A DNA stretch of 64,000 bases from JABMRP01 sp964444795 (GCA_964444795.1 CAYUIQ010000003.1:1-64000), one strand, 5' to 3'. Counted from the stretch's first letter, positions 37,965 to 47,256 are shown. Made by a program: numbers and translations. The notes: generated by a model from the sequence alone, not told the origin.

Positions 37965-37993
37965 TTGAACAATCCGTCGATCGTGGTTATCAT
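37965..37993 (+). promoter_or_regulatory. Sigma-70-like promoter for surE
   Basis: TTGAAC at 37965-37970 and TATCAT at 37988-37993 are separated by 17 bases, about 65 bases before GTG 38060. Confidence 0.5.
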
Positions 37994-38059
37994 GGAGATA
38001 GCACGCGGCCAAGGGCAGCCCGCCGTGCCACGCCCATCCGGAGTTTCTTCCCCCCAATC

Positions 38060-38893
38060 GTGCTCATCCTGTTGACCAACGACGACGGCATCTACGCCCC
38101 GGGATTGGCCGCGCTGAAGCGCCAATTGTCCGGCTTGGGTGAGGTGCGCATTGTTGCCCCGGCCACTGAACAGAGCGGCGTGGGCCATTCGATCACCTAC
38201 CTCGTGCCGTTGATCGCCAAGGAGATTTTCGACGGAGAAGATCGCTGGGGATGGGCGCTGGAGGGCAGCCCGGCCGACTGCGTCAAACTGGGTGTGCTCG
38301 AACTCTGCCCCGAGAGGCCCGATCTGGTCGTCAGCGGGATCAACAACGGGCTGAACGCGGGCATCAACGTGCTCTACTCGGGCACCGTGGCGGCGGCCAT
38401 CGAGGGCGCCTTTTTCGGCATCACCAGCGTGGCCGTTTCGCTGGAGTTCGACGAACATGCCCGGTTCGACAAGGCGGCCCGGCTGGCCCGCTGCGCGATC
38501 GAACAGATTCTCGATAAGAAGGGCGACGCGCCGCAGCTATACAACCTGAACATCCCGACCGCCGCGCTGAACACCGATCCCGAGATCCGCGTCGTTCCCA
38601 TGGACCTCGATCGTTACGGCGACCGTTACGAGAAACGAATCGACCCCTGGGGTCGCGATTATTATTGGGCGACGGCCTATCCGCCGTCGCCGGCAACGCG
38701 GCCGATGACCGATCGGTCGGCGCTGGCCCAGGGTTACGTTTCGCTGACGCCGTTGAGCTACGAGATGACCGAACCGGCGGCGCTGGCGGCGATGCAACCG
38801 TGGCAATTCAGACTACCCGGCATGGATTCTGGCGAGGAACTCGGCGATCTCGACGTCGAAGAAACAGGAGGTGTGCGATGCGACGGAACCTAA
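38060..38893 (+). CDS. surE: 5'-nucleotidase SurE
   Basis: The 277-residue protein is a metal-dependent phosphatase acting on nucleoside monophosphates. It has the TNDDG metal motif (D8, D9), EQSGVGH near residue 37, and SGINNGLNAGINVLYSGTVAAA, which holds the third metal ligand Asn. The C-terminal tail (ELGDLDVEETGG) is longer than in E. coli SurE. The start is GTG 38060. It overlaps the next gene by 16 bases. Confidence 0.92.
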   Translation: MLILLTNDDGIYAPGLAALKRQLSGLGEVRIVAPATEQSGVGHSITYLVPLIAKEIFDGEDRWGWALEGSPADCVKLGVLELCPERPDLVVSGINNGLNAGINVLYSGTVAAAIEGAFFGITSVAVSLEFDEHARFDKAARLARCAIEQILDKKGDAPQLYNLNIPTAALNTDPEIRVVPMDLDRYGDRYEKRIDPWGRDYYWATAYPPSPATRPMTDRSALAQGYVSLTPLSYEMTEPAALAAMQPWQFRLPGMDSGEELGDLDVEETGGVRCDGT

Positions 38894-39354
38894 TGCGATC
38901 GACCGTGGCGTGTTTCTTGGTAGGAAGTTTGGGACTCTCTCTCTGCGTCGGCTGCGGCGGAAGCGGAAGCCCCACAAGCAGCACACCGGCCCAAGGGAAG
39001 AAGGATCCGGCCCTCAACCCGCCGCCCCCACCGCCACCGGGCGGGGATACCGTCGCGGTGGAAGCCAAGCCGGGCGTCGGCAAGCGAGGTCGCGATTACG
39101 GCGGCGGAGTCGTGGCCGCACCGATCACCACGCCCGTCGAACAGTATTTCTCCGTTCGCCAGCGCGTCGAGTTCATGAAGATGAAAAAATCGATGCAGTT
39201 GTACGAGGTGCAGCACGGGCTGCCCAAGACACACGAGGAATTTATGAAGAAGATCATCGAAGCCAACCTCATCAACCTGCCCGATCTCCCCGACGGCGAA
39301 AGCTATCGGTGGGATCCGGAGCGAGGGCAGTTGATGGTGGATCGGCCGCGATGA
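38878..39354 (+). CDS. Proline-rich lipoprotein, hypothetical
   Basis: The 158-residue protein has a lipoprotein signal (LVGSLGLSLCVGCGGSG). A seven-residue Pro run follows (NPPPPPPPGG), then a helical part with MKMKKSMQLYEVQHGLPKTHEEFMKKII that resembles the C-terminal half of planctomycete proteins linked to pilin-like secretion. AGGAGG lies just upstream of ATG 38878, inside surE. The role is unknown. Confidence 0.7.
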   Translation: MRRNLMRSTVACFLVGSLGLSLCVGCGGSGSPTSSTPAQGKKDPALNPPPPPPPGGDTVAVEAKPGVGKRGRDYGGGVVAAPITTPVEQYFSVRQRVEFMKMKKSMQLYEVQHGLPKTHEEFMKKIIEANLINLPDLPDGESYRWDPERGQLMVDRPR

Positions 39355-39394
39355 TTTGATGCTGACCTGTGACGAGCAACGAAGGTAAACTCCC

Positions 39395-39979
39395 ATGAGA
39401 TGTCATTTGACCCTGTTGGTATTGGTTCTGGCGGTCGGCGCGCCGGCGACGGCTTCGGCTGCCGCTTGGGCCTTCCATAAGGCAACGTTCAGCCACGACC
39501 CCGAAACGGGGGAGCAGCTCCGGCAGTTTGTCCCCATCGAACCGGTCTACGTCCGGGTCGATCCGACCTACGAGAAGAGCGGCTATCGGCACACGCGCAG
39601 CAGCCTTCGCGGCGCCGACGGCAGCGCCGATCGTCTGCACGTCGTCGAGACCTGGGGACGCGGCCGCTCGATCCGGCCGTACGGCGAATGGCAGTTTCCC
39701 TTCCGCGCGGGAGCCACGCCCTACGGTCCTTGGGGTAATCCGCGGGGACCGTGGACCTCTCCCTTCCAGTCGTGGTCCAACCCGTACGGCTCGTGGAACC
39801 GGTATCCTCACCTGTATCCGACCCCGTATGCCCATCAAGGCCACGGCGGGCCGCGCGCCGCGCTATACAACTCGGGTGGTCCTCCATCCGGGCACTCACC
39901 GGGACCCTCTCCAGGTCACTTGCCATCGGGTTCGCCTCACGGACCGTCCGTGGCTCCGGGCGGAGTCGGGCATTTTTGA
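39395..39979 (+). CDS. Exported Pro/Gly/Trp-rich protein
   Basis: The 194-residue protein has a signal peptide (MRCHLTLLVLVLAVGAPATASA). A short conserved-looking part comes next, then low-complexity sequence made of PYGPWGNPRGPWTSPF-like units and a Gly/Pro/Ser/His tail. It is probably a secreted or surface protein. I do not recognise a family. It may be transcribed with the preceding lipoprotein, 40 bases away. Confidence 0.65.
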   Translation: MRCHLTLLVLVLAVGAPATASAAAWAFHKATFSHDPETGEQLRQFVPIEPVYVRVDPTYEKSGYRHTRSSLRGADGSADRLHVVETWGRGRSIRPYGEWQFPFRAGATPYGPWGNPRGPWTSPFQSWSNPYGSWNRYPHLYPTPYAHQGHGGPRAALYNSGGPPSGHSPGPSPGHLPSGSPHGPSVAPGGVGHF

Positions 39980-40069
39980 GTTGGCGGCCCTTGTGCCGGT
40001 CTTCTCTCAACACCGCAGTTGGGCGGCGCCACTTTCACATCATTCTTTCTACCAACAAAATAGTCTTGC

Positions 40070-41203
40070 CTATTCGACAGCCTTGATCTCCCGCAGAGCC
40101 CAATCGAAGCAGTCAATGAAACGAGTTAGGAAATCGCCTTTGACTAATTGGGCAAGTGGGATCGACGGACGCTTTGTTAAGGCCGACTGAGGAATCGAGA
40201 TGCCGTCAATTTGCGACAGGCGGTGAGCCAATTCTTGCCGCTTGGCCTCGCTATCGAACGGCAAATTGGTCATGTGCTGAAACTGTATCTCCACCGGGCC
40301 ACTCGTCCAGACTGAGAAAAGGAACTGCTTGCCGTTCTTGTTGTCGTGTACTGGAATGAACGAGCCATCGCGCTGGCCTTGCCCCCACCACAATCGCAAT
40401 CGGTTGTCGTTTGCCCATTTGAGTAGTCGCCGAGCTACGGCAACTTCATCGTCGCCTCGACGTTGGGCGAGATCCGCGAAGAAGGATTCTTCGTCCCATT
40501 GTCTTGTCTGCCGGTGCCCTGCACTCCTCTTCTGACGGGCCGATTCCGTTTGGCCTACCACTCGGGGTACCAGTGTCTTCATTCCTTCGCCGACAAACTG
40601 CTTAATCTCGATGGCCAAGACCTCTGCCGGGTCCATCTGCCCGTTCAGAAACTCGACAATACGCCGCAACTCGGCCGGAATCTCATCGGCGATGAAGACC
40701 ATGCGAATTCGCCCGGCCTGCAAGTTGGTCTTCACCTGCTGCCAGAAATCGGCTGTGTCACGCTCCTCGCCAATCAGGTCGCCAAGCTTCACCTCGGGGT
40801 CACTACCGTCCGCCTCACACCGGGCCTCGTACTTTGCCCGAATGTTCTCCACCGGCCAGTAGGCAACTGCGTTGGCGGCGTAGTCGAGCATCTGACCGAG
40901 GACTTCTCGCCGAATTCGGGTATCGCCGCTTCGTTTCACTTCGACGAGCGTGGGAATGGCATCCTGATCGAGGAACAAATGGTCCAGCGCCCAGCGCCCT
41001 GAGCCTTCCTCCACGTCCGGCACAGGCATTTCTCGCGTTACGAGCAACCAGCGTCTCGGCTCGTTGCTGTCAATCTGTTCCCCCGCCAGCAGGTCAGGGT
41101 GTTTTGCCAGAAGCTCCTGCAAGAGCGCCTCCGAGTCGTAAGGTTGCTCCTGCATGGGTAACAGGCTTGAATGCTCGTCGAGAAGATAAATGCGGCTGGT
41201 CAT
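40070..41203 (-). CDS. PD-(D/E)XK nuclease-like protein
   Basis: The 377-residue protein has a PD-(D/E)XK pattern near its start: D74 in RWALDHLFLD, then TLVEVKRS with E88 and K90, and Q104 in LGQMLDYAA. This is the catalytic order of restriction-type and NucS-like nucleases. The C-terminal 120 residues (FIPVHDNKNGKQFLFSVWTSG) form a separate domain. No methyltransferase or ATPase partner is adjacent, so it could be an orphan defence or repair nuclease. Base composition is somewhat lower in GC than its neighbours. Confidence 0.7.
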   Translation of the reverse strand: MTSRIYLLDEHSSLLPMQEQPYDSEALLQELLAKHPDLLAGEQIDSNEPRRWLLVTREMPVPDVEEGSGRWALDHLFLDQDAIPTLVEVKRSGDTRIRREVLGQMLDYAANAVAYWPVENIRAKYEARCEADGSDPEVKLGDLIGEERDTADFWQQVKTNLQAGRIRMVFIADEIPAELRRIVEFLNGQMDPAEVLAIEIKQFVGEGMKTLVPRVVGQTESARQKRSAGHRQTRQWDEESFFADLAQRRGDDEVAVARRLLKWANDNRLRLWWGQGQRDGSFIPVHDNKNGKQFLFSVWTSGPVEIQFQHMTNLPFDSEAKRQELAHRLSQIDGISIPQSALTKRPSIPLAQLVKGDFLTRFIDCFDWALREIKAVE

Positions 41204-41273
41204 GCGAGTCTCCGCCTATTCAGCATTGTTGGGAACAAATGCGAGACATTACTGATACTGGTCAAGAGACAAA

Positions 41274-42245
41274 TCAGTGATTTCCCCTCGTTGTCTCCGC
41301 CCACAGCGTCGGAATCGTCCGGCGATGATCTCCCCGAAAGTAATGACTACGGCCGCCGTCGGCTACCGTGCGGATGAGGATCGTCTTCCAGGGGCGGTAG
41401 TAGTAGCCGGGGTGTGACTTCGAGGCGGTGCCGTCGCGCCAGTTTTCGGGTAACTCGATCAGATCGAAAACGGCCGTGGTGAAGTTGGAGAGTTGCTTGC
41501 CCTGCTGATGCGCGACGTTGCGGGCCATGGACAGGGCCTTGAGGTAGACCTCGGGACCCATTACGGCCGTGCCCACGTTGAGCAGCACGCCGCCTTCCAG
41601 ATCGGCCACGCTTCGGGCGAAGATGAGAAAATCGGTCTGCGAAGCGCGGCCCCAGGCGGCGCCGTCGAAGTTGGGATGGGCGTGGATGATGTCCGATCCG
41701 ATCGCCACATGCGCGGTGACCGGCACTCCGGCACGCCAACCGGCGACCGTGAGACTCACGTCGCCGTGCGGCGCCTTTTCCTCTTCGAGTACCCGCCCGA
41801 CCGCTTCGCCGATGCCTTCCTCCCGAGCGGCCGCGTCGACGATCAGATCGTTGAGCCGGCTCGTTTCGTGCCACAGGCCGAACTGCCCGGTGCGAATCCA
41901 CCGGGCGACGCTCTCGGTGGTGCCGCCGAACCGGGCCAACTCGAAATCGTGGATGATGCCCGCCCCGTTGGTGGCCACGTGGGTAACGATCCGCCGCCGG
42001 ATCAAGTCGACCAGAAACCGCGACAGCCCCAGCTTGATCGGATGCGCCCCGGTCATCACGATCACCGGCCGATCCCCGCGCCGGGCGGCAACGATCCGCG
42101 CGATCAGTTCGTCCCATTCCGGATGCGTGTAAGGCGACTCCGGCGGAGCCAGCGGCAGACACTGGTCGATATGAAAATCATGCCCCCGCTCGGCCAGATC
42201 GCCAAGCTGCACTTTCTCTCGGGGAAACAGTTCGTATCGGCTCAC
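41274..42245 (-). CDS. Protein of unknown function coupled to hldE
   Basis: The 323-residue protein starts with GTG 42245, which overlaps the TGA of hldE, a sign of coupled translation. It has Rossmann-like features: RPVIVMTGAHPIKLGLSRFLVDLI and THVATNGAGIIHDFELARFGG, and a conserved NFDGAAWGRASQTDFLIF. The layout recalls deoxyhypusine-synthase-like folds, which I hold only tentatively. Its place suggests a step in heptose or surface-glycan synthesis. There is no signal peptide. Confidence 0.6.
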   Translation of the reverse strand: MSRYELFPREKVQLGDLAERGHDFHIDQCLPLAPPESPYTHPEWDELIARIVAARRGDRPVIVMTGAHPIKLGLSRFLVDLIRRRIVTHVATNGAGIIHDFELARFGGTTESVARWIRTGQFGLWHETSRLNDLIVDAAAREEGIGEAVGRVLEEEKAPHGDVSLTVAGWRAGVPVTAHVAIGSDIIHAHPNFDGAAWGRASQTDFLIFARSVADLEGGVLLNVGTAVMGPEVYLKALSMARNVAHQQGKQLSNFTTAVFDLIELPENWRDGTASKSHPGYYYRPWKTILIRTVADGGRSHYFRGDHRRTIPTLWAETTRGNH

Positions 42246-43726
42246 TGGTTGGAGGGTAGCTCGCGGATGCTTCGCACCAGCCGGCTGGTCGAATAGGAGT
42301 CTTTCATCGATACCAACACGACGCGGCCGCCGTGACGCTGGACGATCTCGCGGCCCACGACCTGATCGACGTCGTACTGGGCCGCCTTGACCAATACGTC
42401 GGGCAAGATCCGCTCGACCAGTCCCTCGACGCTCGCGTCGTCGAACATCACCACATAGTCGACACACGCCAGCGCGGCCAGCATCTCGGCCCGGCCTTGC
42501 TGGTCGATGACCGGGCGGCCCGGGCCTTTGAGCTCCGCCACGCCGCGGTCGCTGTTGAGCCCCACGACGAGCAGGTCGCCGTGTCGCCGGGCCTCTTGCA
42601 GCGAGGCGACGTGGCCGGGGTGCAGCACGTCGAAACAACCGTTGGTCATCGCGATCCGCTGCCCCCGCTGCCGTCGATCTTGCAGTTCGCTCAGCAGCAC
42701 CTCCAGCGGAAGAACCTTTCCGCCGGTGGAGTGGCGGCCGTGGGCCAGTTCGGTCAGTAGTTGCTCGCGGGTAATCGGTTCGACGCCCAGCCGTTCGACC
42801 TCCAACCCGCCGGCCAGATTGGCCAGTTCCACCGCCGTGGCCGTGTCGGCACCGGCGGCCAGACAGTAGCCGATGGCACTGAGCACCATGTCGCCGGCGC
42901 CGGTAATGTCGTACACCTGGCGCTGGCGGACCGGCAACAATCCTTCGCCGCCCTGCCGATCGGCCCAGGCAATGCCGTCGCGATCGAGCGTGACGATGGC
43001 CGTCTCCACGTCGAAGTCGAGGATCCACCGGGCCGCTTCGAGCCCGTCTTCAGGAGTTTGAATATCGACACCCGTGGCCCAGCCGGCTTCGGCCCGGTTG
43101 GGGGTCAGACAGGCACATCCGCCGTAGCGGTGGAAATCGACCCCCCGCACGGGATCGGCCGCAACAGGCACGCCCGCGCGCCGGGTCACCCGAATCAGAC
43201 GCTCGACAAACTCTCCGGCACAGAGTCCCTTGTCGTAGTCGCTGACCAATACCAGATCGACCAGCGGCACAATCTCGGCGACCAGTTCCGCCAACTCTCC
43301 GGCCAGCCTTTCATCGACCGGACGCGCGTCTTCCTGGTCGACGCGCATCATCTGCTGCGGATGGCGGCCGTGGGTGCGGCCGAGGATGCGCTGCTTGACG
43401 GTCGTGCAGCGGCCGACGTCGGTCAGCAGGAAATGCGGGTCGAGCCCCGCTTGATATATTAGTTCGGCGACCCGCCGGCCTTCGCGATCATCGCCGGCGA
43501 CCGAGACGAGCGTTACTTCGGCCTCCAGGGCGGCCAACATCACGGCCACGCTGCCGGCCCCCCCGAGCCGCTCTTCCCGCCGCCCGACGCGCACCAGGGG
43601 AATCGGCGCCTCGGGACTGATCCGCTCGACGTCGCCCCAGAGATAGCGGTCCAACATCACGTCGCCGACCACGAGGATCCGCGGCGCGGGGCGATCGGTC
43701 AGCAGCGAGGCGAGTGTGTTGGACAT
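42242..43726 (-). CDS. hldE: Bifunctional heptose-7-phosphate kinase / heptose-1-phosphate adenylyltransferase
   Basis: The 494-residue protein has an N-terminal PfkB-type kinase domain (GDVMLDRYLWGDVERISPEAP and DITGAGDM, whose Asp is the base). The C-terminal nucleotidyltransferase domain has TNGCFDVLHPGH. It makes ADP-heptose for lipopolysaccharide-type core sugars and points to a Gram-negative outer membrane. It is followed by the overlapping unknown gene. No gmhA or gmhB is in the window. Confidence 0.93.
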   Translation of the reverse strand: MSNTLASLLTDRPAPRILVVGDVMLDRYLWGDVERISPEAPIPLVRVGRREERLGGAGSVAVMLAALEAEVTLVSVAGDDREGRRVAELIYQAGLDPHFLLTDVGRCTTVKQRILGRTHGRHPQQMMRVDQEDARPVDERLAGELAELVAEIVPLVDLVLVSDYDKGLCAGEFVERLIRVTRRAGVPVAADPVRGVDFHRYGGCACLTPNRAEAGWATGVDIQTPEDGLEAARWILDFDVETAIVTLDRDGIAWADRQGGEGLLPVRQRQVYDITGAGDMVLSAIGYCLAAGADTATAVELANLAGGLEVERLGVEPITREQLLTELAHGRHSTGGKVLPLEVLLSELQDRRQRGQRIAMTNGCFDVLHPGHVASLQEARRHGDLLVVGLNSDRGVAELKGPGRPVIDQQGRAEMLAALACVDYVVMFDDASVEGLVERILPDVLVKAAQYDVDQVVGREIVQRHGGRVVLVSMKDSYSTSRLVRSIRELPSNQ

Positions 43727-43766
43727 GGCGAAGTGGAAGAGAGTTTTCGGAAGAGGAGATGCCGGC

Positions 43767-44363
43767 CTAACTTCGCTCCAATTCGTTGGGTACGAGGCAC
43801 TTTCTGGAAGTTGCCAGGTCGCGTGCCTGTTGGTAGAAATCCTTGAACGACTGCGAGTCGTCGATCCAGGGTTTCATACCAACACGGGCGACGAAGTCGG
43901 CGATTCGATTCACGGCGGTTTCCCGGGCGGCGTCACGTCTGGTAAGCCCAAATCTCCGCTTGACAAAACCAGCCGGATCGTCCGGCAAGCGAGGGATGTC
44001 ATCCGGCTGGCATTCCAGTTCATCAGCCAACGCTTTGCGATCAATGGCCAGCCAGCATTCGATGTTTCGTTCCGCAACGCCAAACACGAGCAGATGTTGA
44101 CAATCCACTGGTATTTTGCCGCGCTCTCGCCGCTGGATCTCGCGCCACGAGCCCGTATCGCAGTCGGTCAAGACGACCAGTGCGTCACATCCCTTGTCGT
44201 CGCGCAGATCGATCAGGGCCTTGGCGATTTCGCGCCGGAACGACTGTCCTGACGATCCTCGGAACTTCCCCTGTGCCAATTCGGCATCGGGACACCAGCG
44301 CTGCTTCAGGCCATGCACAAACGCCTCGTCGGCCGTTCCCTGGACGTAGTATCCGATTTTCAA
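43767..44363 (-). CDS. TOPRIM-like partner of an AAA ATPase
   Basis: The 198-residue protein has the acidic pattern of a TOPRIM-type fold: E13 in VQGTADEAFVHGL, then D66 and D68 in VVLTDCDTGSW. TOPRIM proteins paired with SMC/OLD-like ATPases cut nucleic acid in several phage-defence systems. The start is TTG 44363, which overlaps the TGA of the ATPase gene; no other in-frame start is close. The pair is therefore one translational unit. I do not recognise the exact family. Confidence 0.6.
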   Translation of the reverse strand: MKIGYYVQGTADEAFVHGLKQRWCPDAELAQGKFRGSSGQSFRREIAKALIDLRDDKGCDALVVLTDCDTGSWREIQRRERGKIPVDCQHLLVFGVAERNIECWLAIDRKALADELECQPDDIPRLPDDPAGFVKRRFGLTRRDAARETAVNRIADFVARVGMKPWIDDSQSFKDFYQQARDLATSRKCLVPNELERS

Positions 44364-45532
44364 TGCAACATCTCCCGAAAGTGCTGCTCGCCGAGCGGGT
44401 ATATCTCCAGTCTCGCGGTGACCTGAGCTACGTCGGGCTGGGTGATCGTCGAGTGCTCTTCTCCGCCACTCATGAGGAACACGCCCTCGATACGGTCGTC
44501 GAACAAGTCGATGAAATAGGGAGAGTGCGAGGTGAATAGCACTTGAGGAGGCGTATCCACGTCACGGATGGAATCAAGCAGTTCCTTGAGGCAGCCGACA
44601 TACAGTCCGTTTTCTGGTTCTTCGACGATCACCAGCGAAGCGGGGGCAAACGATGGTTGCGAAAGCAGCGCGTACGTCAGCGCCAGAAATCTGAGCGTGC
44701 CGTCGGACGCGTTCGCGACGGGAATCCGGTTCCCCTTCGCGTCTTCGAAGAACATGACGATCGTGCCTTCCGCCGGACCGAAAAAATTGATGGCGTCGAT
44801 CTTGGGTTCAATGGTCTTCAATTTCGACAGGAGCTTTCGGTAATGACGTTCATTGCCGGTCTTCAGGTGATAGACCACCGATGCCAGGTTGCTGCCATTC
44901 GGGTTCAGCGCGACAAGGTTCGGAGTGTGCTGATACTGGCGCAGCATGTGCAACGACAACGTGTAGTGTTGCCAAAACATCAGATACTTCTTGAAGCAGC
45001 TTGCGCGAGGATTGGTTTGAAGATCGTACAGTCGTTGCAGCATTGTCGCGTCGCGCGGTGCGGACGTTTCGGCGTAGTGGCCACGACCTGCGACATGCTT
45101 TGCTTCGTGCAACAGACGGACGCCCTGGCGGGTGTTTTCCAAGAGCGTCACACCGTCAAACGCCTCGCCAGTTACGACCAACTTCTCAGTGTCAACCTCC
45201 AACGCCGTTACACCCGAGGGAGAATTCCGCACTGAAAGCTCCAGGTTGTACTGAAAAGACAGATCTTCCGCCTCGAACGGAACGGTCGCGCGTACGCGGA
45301 ACCCCATGGTCTTCTTCGAGAAATAGTGGTTTGTCAACGCGACTCGCCCGCCGGCAACGCTGTCGGCCGCAGTGTCCAGAGGCATGGAGGCCGTCGCCGC
45401 AACCAAGCACATCGCCTGGCAAAGATTCGTCTTTCCGGCGTTGTTCTTCCCCAGCAGCAGATTCTGCTCGGCCGGTTTGAAGGTCAGGTTAATCAGCGAC
45501 TTGAAGTTGTCGACCCAGAATTCTTCGAGCAC
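44360..45532 (-). CDS. OLD/SMC-like AAA ATPase (defence-type)
   Basis: The 390-residue protein starts MLEEFWVDNFKSL, typical of the AAA_15/AAA_21 group. Walker A is GKNNAGKT at residues 28-35. A signature-like NASDGTLRFLALTYAL, a Walker B (SLVIVEEPENGLYVG) and the switch TSHSPYFIDLF follow. This matches single-chain ATPases of OLD, PARIS and related two-gene defence systems. It is the first gene of a pair with the TOPRIM-like protein. Base composition is lower in GC than the flanking sugar genes. Confidence 0.78.
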   Translation of the reverse strand: MLEEFWVDNFKSLINLTFKPAEQNLLLGKNNAGKTNLCQAMCLVAATASMPLDTAADSVAGGRVALTNHYFSKKTMGFRVRATVPFEAEDLSFQYNLELSVRNSPSGVTALEVDTEKLVVTGEAFDGVTLLENTRQGVRLLHEAKHVAGRGHYAETSAPRDATMLQRLYDLQTNPRASCFKKYLMFWQHYTLSLHMLRQYQHTPNLVALNPNGSNLASVVYHLKTGNERHYRKLLSKLKTIEPKIDAINFFGPAEGTIVMFFEDAKGNRIPVANASDGTLRFLALTYALLSQPSFAPASLVIVEEPENGLYVGCLKELLDSIRDVDTPPQVLFTSHSPYFIDLFDDRIEGVFLMSGGEEHSTITQPDVAQVTARLEIYPLGEQHFREMLH

Positions 45533-45570
45533 GATCTTGCTCCTTCCTCATAAACGATTCAAATGCCACC

Positions 45571-46734
45571 TCACGCCGACCATTTCGGATCGGGTAGGCC
45601 GAGCACCTCGGGCTTCGTGCCGCCGGCGATTGCCGCGACGGCCGCTTCGGCTTCGGCAACACTGCCGGCGTTGGGGTGAACCTCGAGCGACACCTCGAAC
45701 GTGCGTGACTCGCCCGGCTGTAAGGTGATGACGCGGTCCTGCTCTTTCTCGAACGACTTGACGTTGGGGAAATTGATTCCCGGTTCCAGACCGGTGACGT
45801 AGCCGTCGGTCTCCATCTGGCGGTTCTTCCACTGGGTGAAGCAGGGAAGCTGGTTCTTATTGAACAACACACTCACGCCCTGGTTGCCCGCCGCGTTGCG
45901 CAACAGGGCCCGGGTGTTGCCGTCGGCGTCGCCGAGAAGCTCGAAGAAGAAGACGGCCTCGGGGATCCCCGGCGTCGGTGGGGCGTAGGTGTCCCAGTCG
46001 GGTACGTTACCCACGGCCGACTGGTCGCGAGGCGCCACCTTGGCCGCCGGCACGATCATCTTCGAGCCGGGGTCCAGCATCGGATCGCCGAAGTTGATGT
46101 GGTAGAGAAGTTCCAACTCGCTCGGCTCGCCCCAGACGTTCGACACGTCGTCGACGACCGTAACACCCGACTGACCCACTTTCGTCTTGATCGTCGAGGT
46201 CAGTCGCAGCTTGTTGCCGAACAACCGCGCTTCGTCGACCGTGCCGGTCACCGTGATCTCGCCCGAGTTGCCGTCGATGGTCAGTTCGACCTTGTGGGCG
46301 GGTGTGTTGGCGATCTTGCCGTGCAGCGGGTACTTCAGCGTGCCGTTTTCGTTGAATTCCGGCGCGCCGTTGCTCTCCAGTCCGCAGCGGACCAACAGCT
46401 CGTCGAACCCGTCGAGCCAGCCGATGCCACTGGCCTCGTCGAGGCGGACGAAGCTCGGGTGGACCGGCCCGGTGACCGGCGACTTCCAGCCCAGGAAGAC
46501 GTCGCCCTGCATGGCCCGCCAGATACCCATGCCACGCGTGGGAACCACCACGAACCGAAACGTGCCGTTGTTGACCTCGATCACGTCGACCCCGTCGCGC
46601 AGTCCGCCGTGAAGCGTTCGCTTGGTCACGGAGAATCCCTCGGCGTCGCCCGCCACGTCGTCGGGGGTGATACACAGTTCCTCCACATGGAGGTCGCGGG
46701 TCAAGTCGGTCAGGGTCCAGGTCTTGGTGGCCAT
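45571..46734 (-). CDS. DUF4432 aldose-epimerase-like protein
   Basis: The 387-residue protein matches DUF4432, relatives of galactose mutarotase: RFVVVPTRGMGIWRAMQGDVFLGW near residue 57 and LELLYHINFGDPMLDPGSKM near 224. It probably works on the anomeric carbon of a sugar in the cytoplasm. The start is ATG 46734 (MATKTWTLTDLTRDLHVEE). It is divergent from the cupin gene at 47257 across a 522-base gap. Confidence 0.82.
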   Translation of the reverse strand: MATKTWTLTDLTRDLHVEELCITPDDVAGDAEGFSVTKRTLHGGLRDGVDVIEVNNGTFRFVVVPTRGMGIWRAMQGDVFLGWKSPVTGPVHPSFVRLDEASGIGWLDGFDELLVRCGLESNGAPEFNENGTLKYPLHGKIANTPAHKVELTIDGNSGEITVTGTVDEARLFGNKLRLTSTIKTKVGQSGVTVVDDVSNVWGEPSELELLYHINFGDPMLDPGSKMIVPAAKVAPRDQSAVGNVPDWDTYAPPTPGIPEAVFFFELLGDADGNTRALLRNAAGNQGVSVLFNKNQLPCFTQWKNRQMETDGYVTGLEPGINFPNVKSFEKEQDRVITLQPGESRTFEVSLEVHPNAGSVAEAEAAVAAIAGGTKPEVLGLPDPKWSA

Positions 46735-47019
46735 TTTCGGTCGTCTCCCGATGACAGCGTGAAGGGTGGCACGATGAAAGGTGACATGATGACGTGTTGT
46801 CTCGACGCGCCCAATGGTACGTCTTGCGGGCAAGAACATCCAGGGGGCGAGCCTCGGGGCCTGTTGGCCGACCGGGGCAAACGTTGCCGTGGACCGGAGT
46901 AAGAGGCTCGCCGGGGTCCACCGCTCCTTTCCTGTTCTCGCTTGATTTCCCAGGTTACCTATTTTCTTCCGCCGTTTGCCCCACCCACTTGCTTATCCCG
47001 AAAGGAGGGAATACAAATA
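46735..47019. other. Gap between diverging sugar genes
   Basis: The region between the DUF4432 gene and the small ORF at 47020 holds no gene I can support. It ends with a strong ribosome-binding site (AAAGGAGG at 47001-47008). Confidence 0.5.
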
Positions 47020-47151
47020 ATGGCTTCTCGGTCTCCCGGAGGCAATGACTTCTCAGTCTCGCGGAGACTTCGAAAGACGATAGGAACGGCCTTGTTGGGG
47101 CCGCGTGGGCGGGAAGCCGCTTTTTTCTCGTTACAGACATTTTTTGAGTAG
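47020..47151 (+). CDS. Possible 43-residue protein
   Basis: ATG 47020 lies 11 bases behind AAAGGAGG, one of the strongest ribosome sites in the window. The short frame reads MASRSPGGNDFSVSRRLRKTIG and so on. It contains two diverged 22-base direct repeats (TGGCTTCTCGGTCTCCCGGAGG and TGACTTCTCAGTCTCGCGGAGA), which make it look partly like repeat DNA. No family is recognised. Confidence 0.3.
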   Translation: MASRSPGGNDFSVSRRLRKTIGTALLGPRGREAAFFSLQTFFE

Positions 47152-47256
47152 GAATCGGGCCTTTTCGACACGCCTTTTCTGGTGTGGGGACATTGTCACC
47201 GTCCCAACCCCCGGCGGCCGGAATCGCCCCCAGAACAAGCTGGAGTAGCAAAGGTC

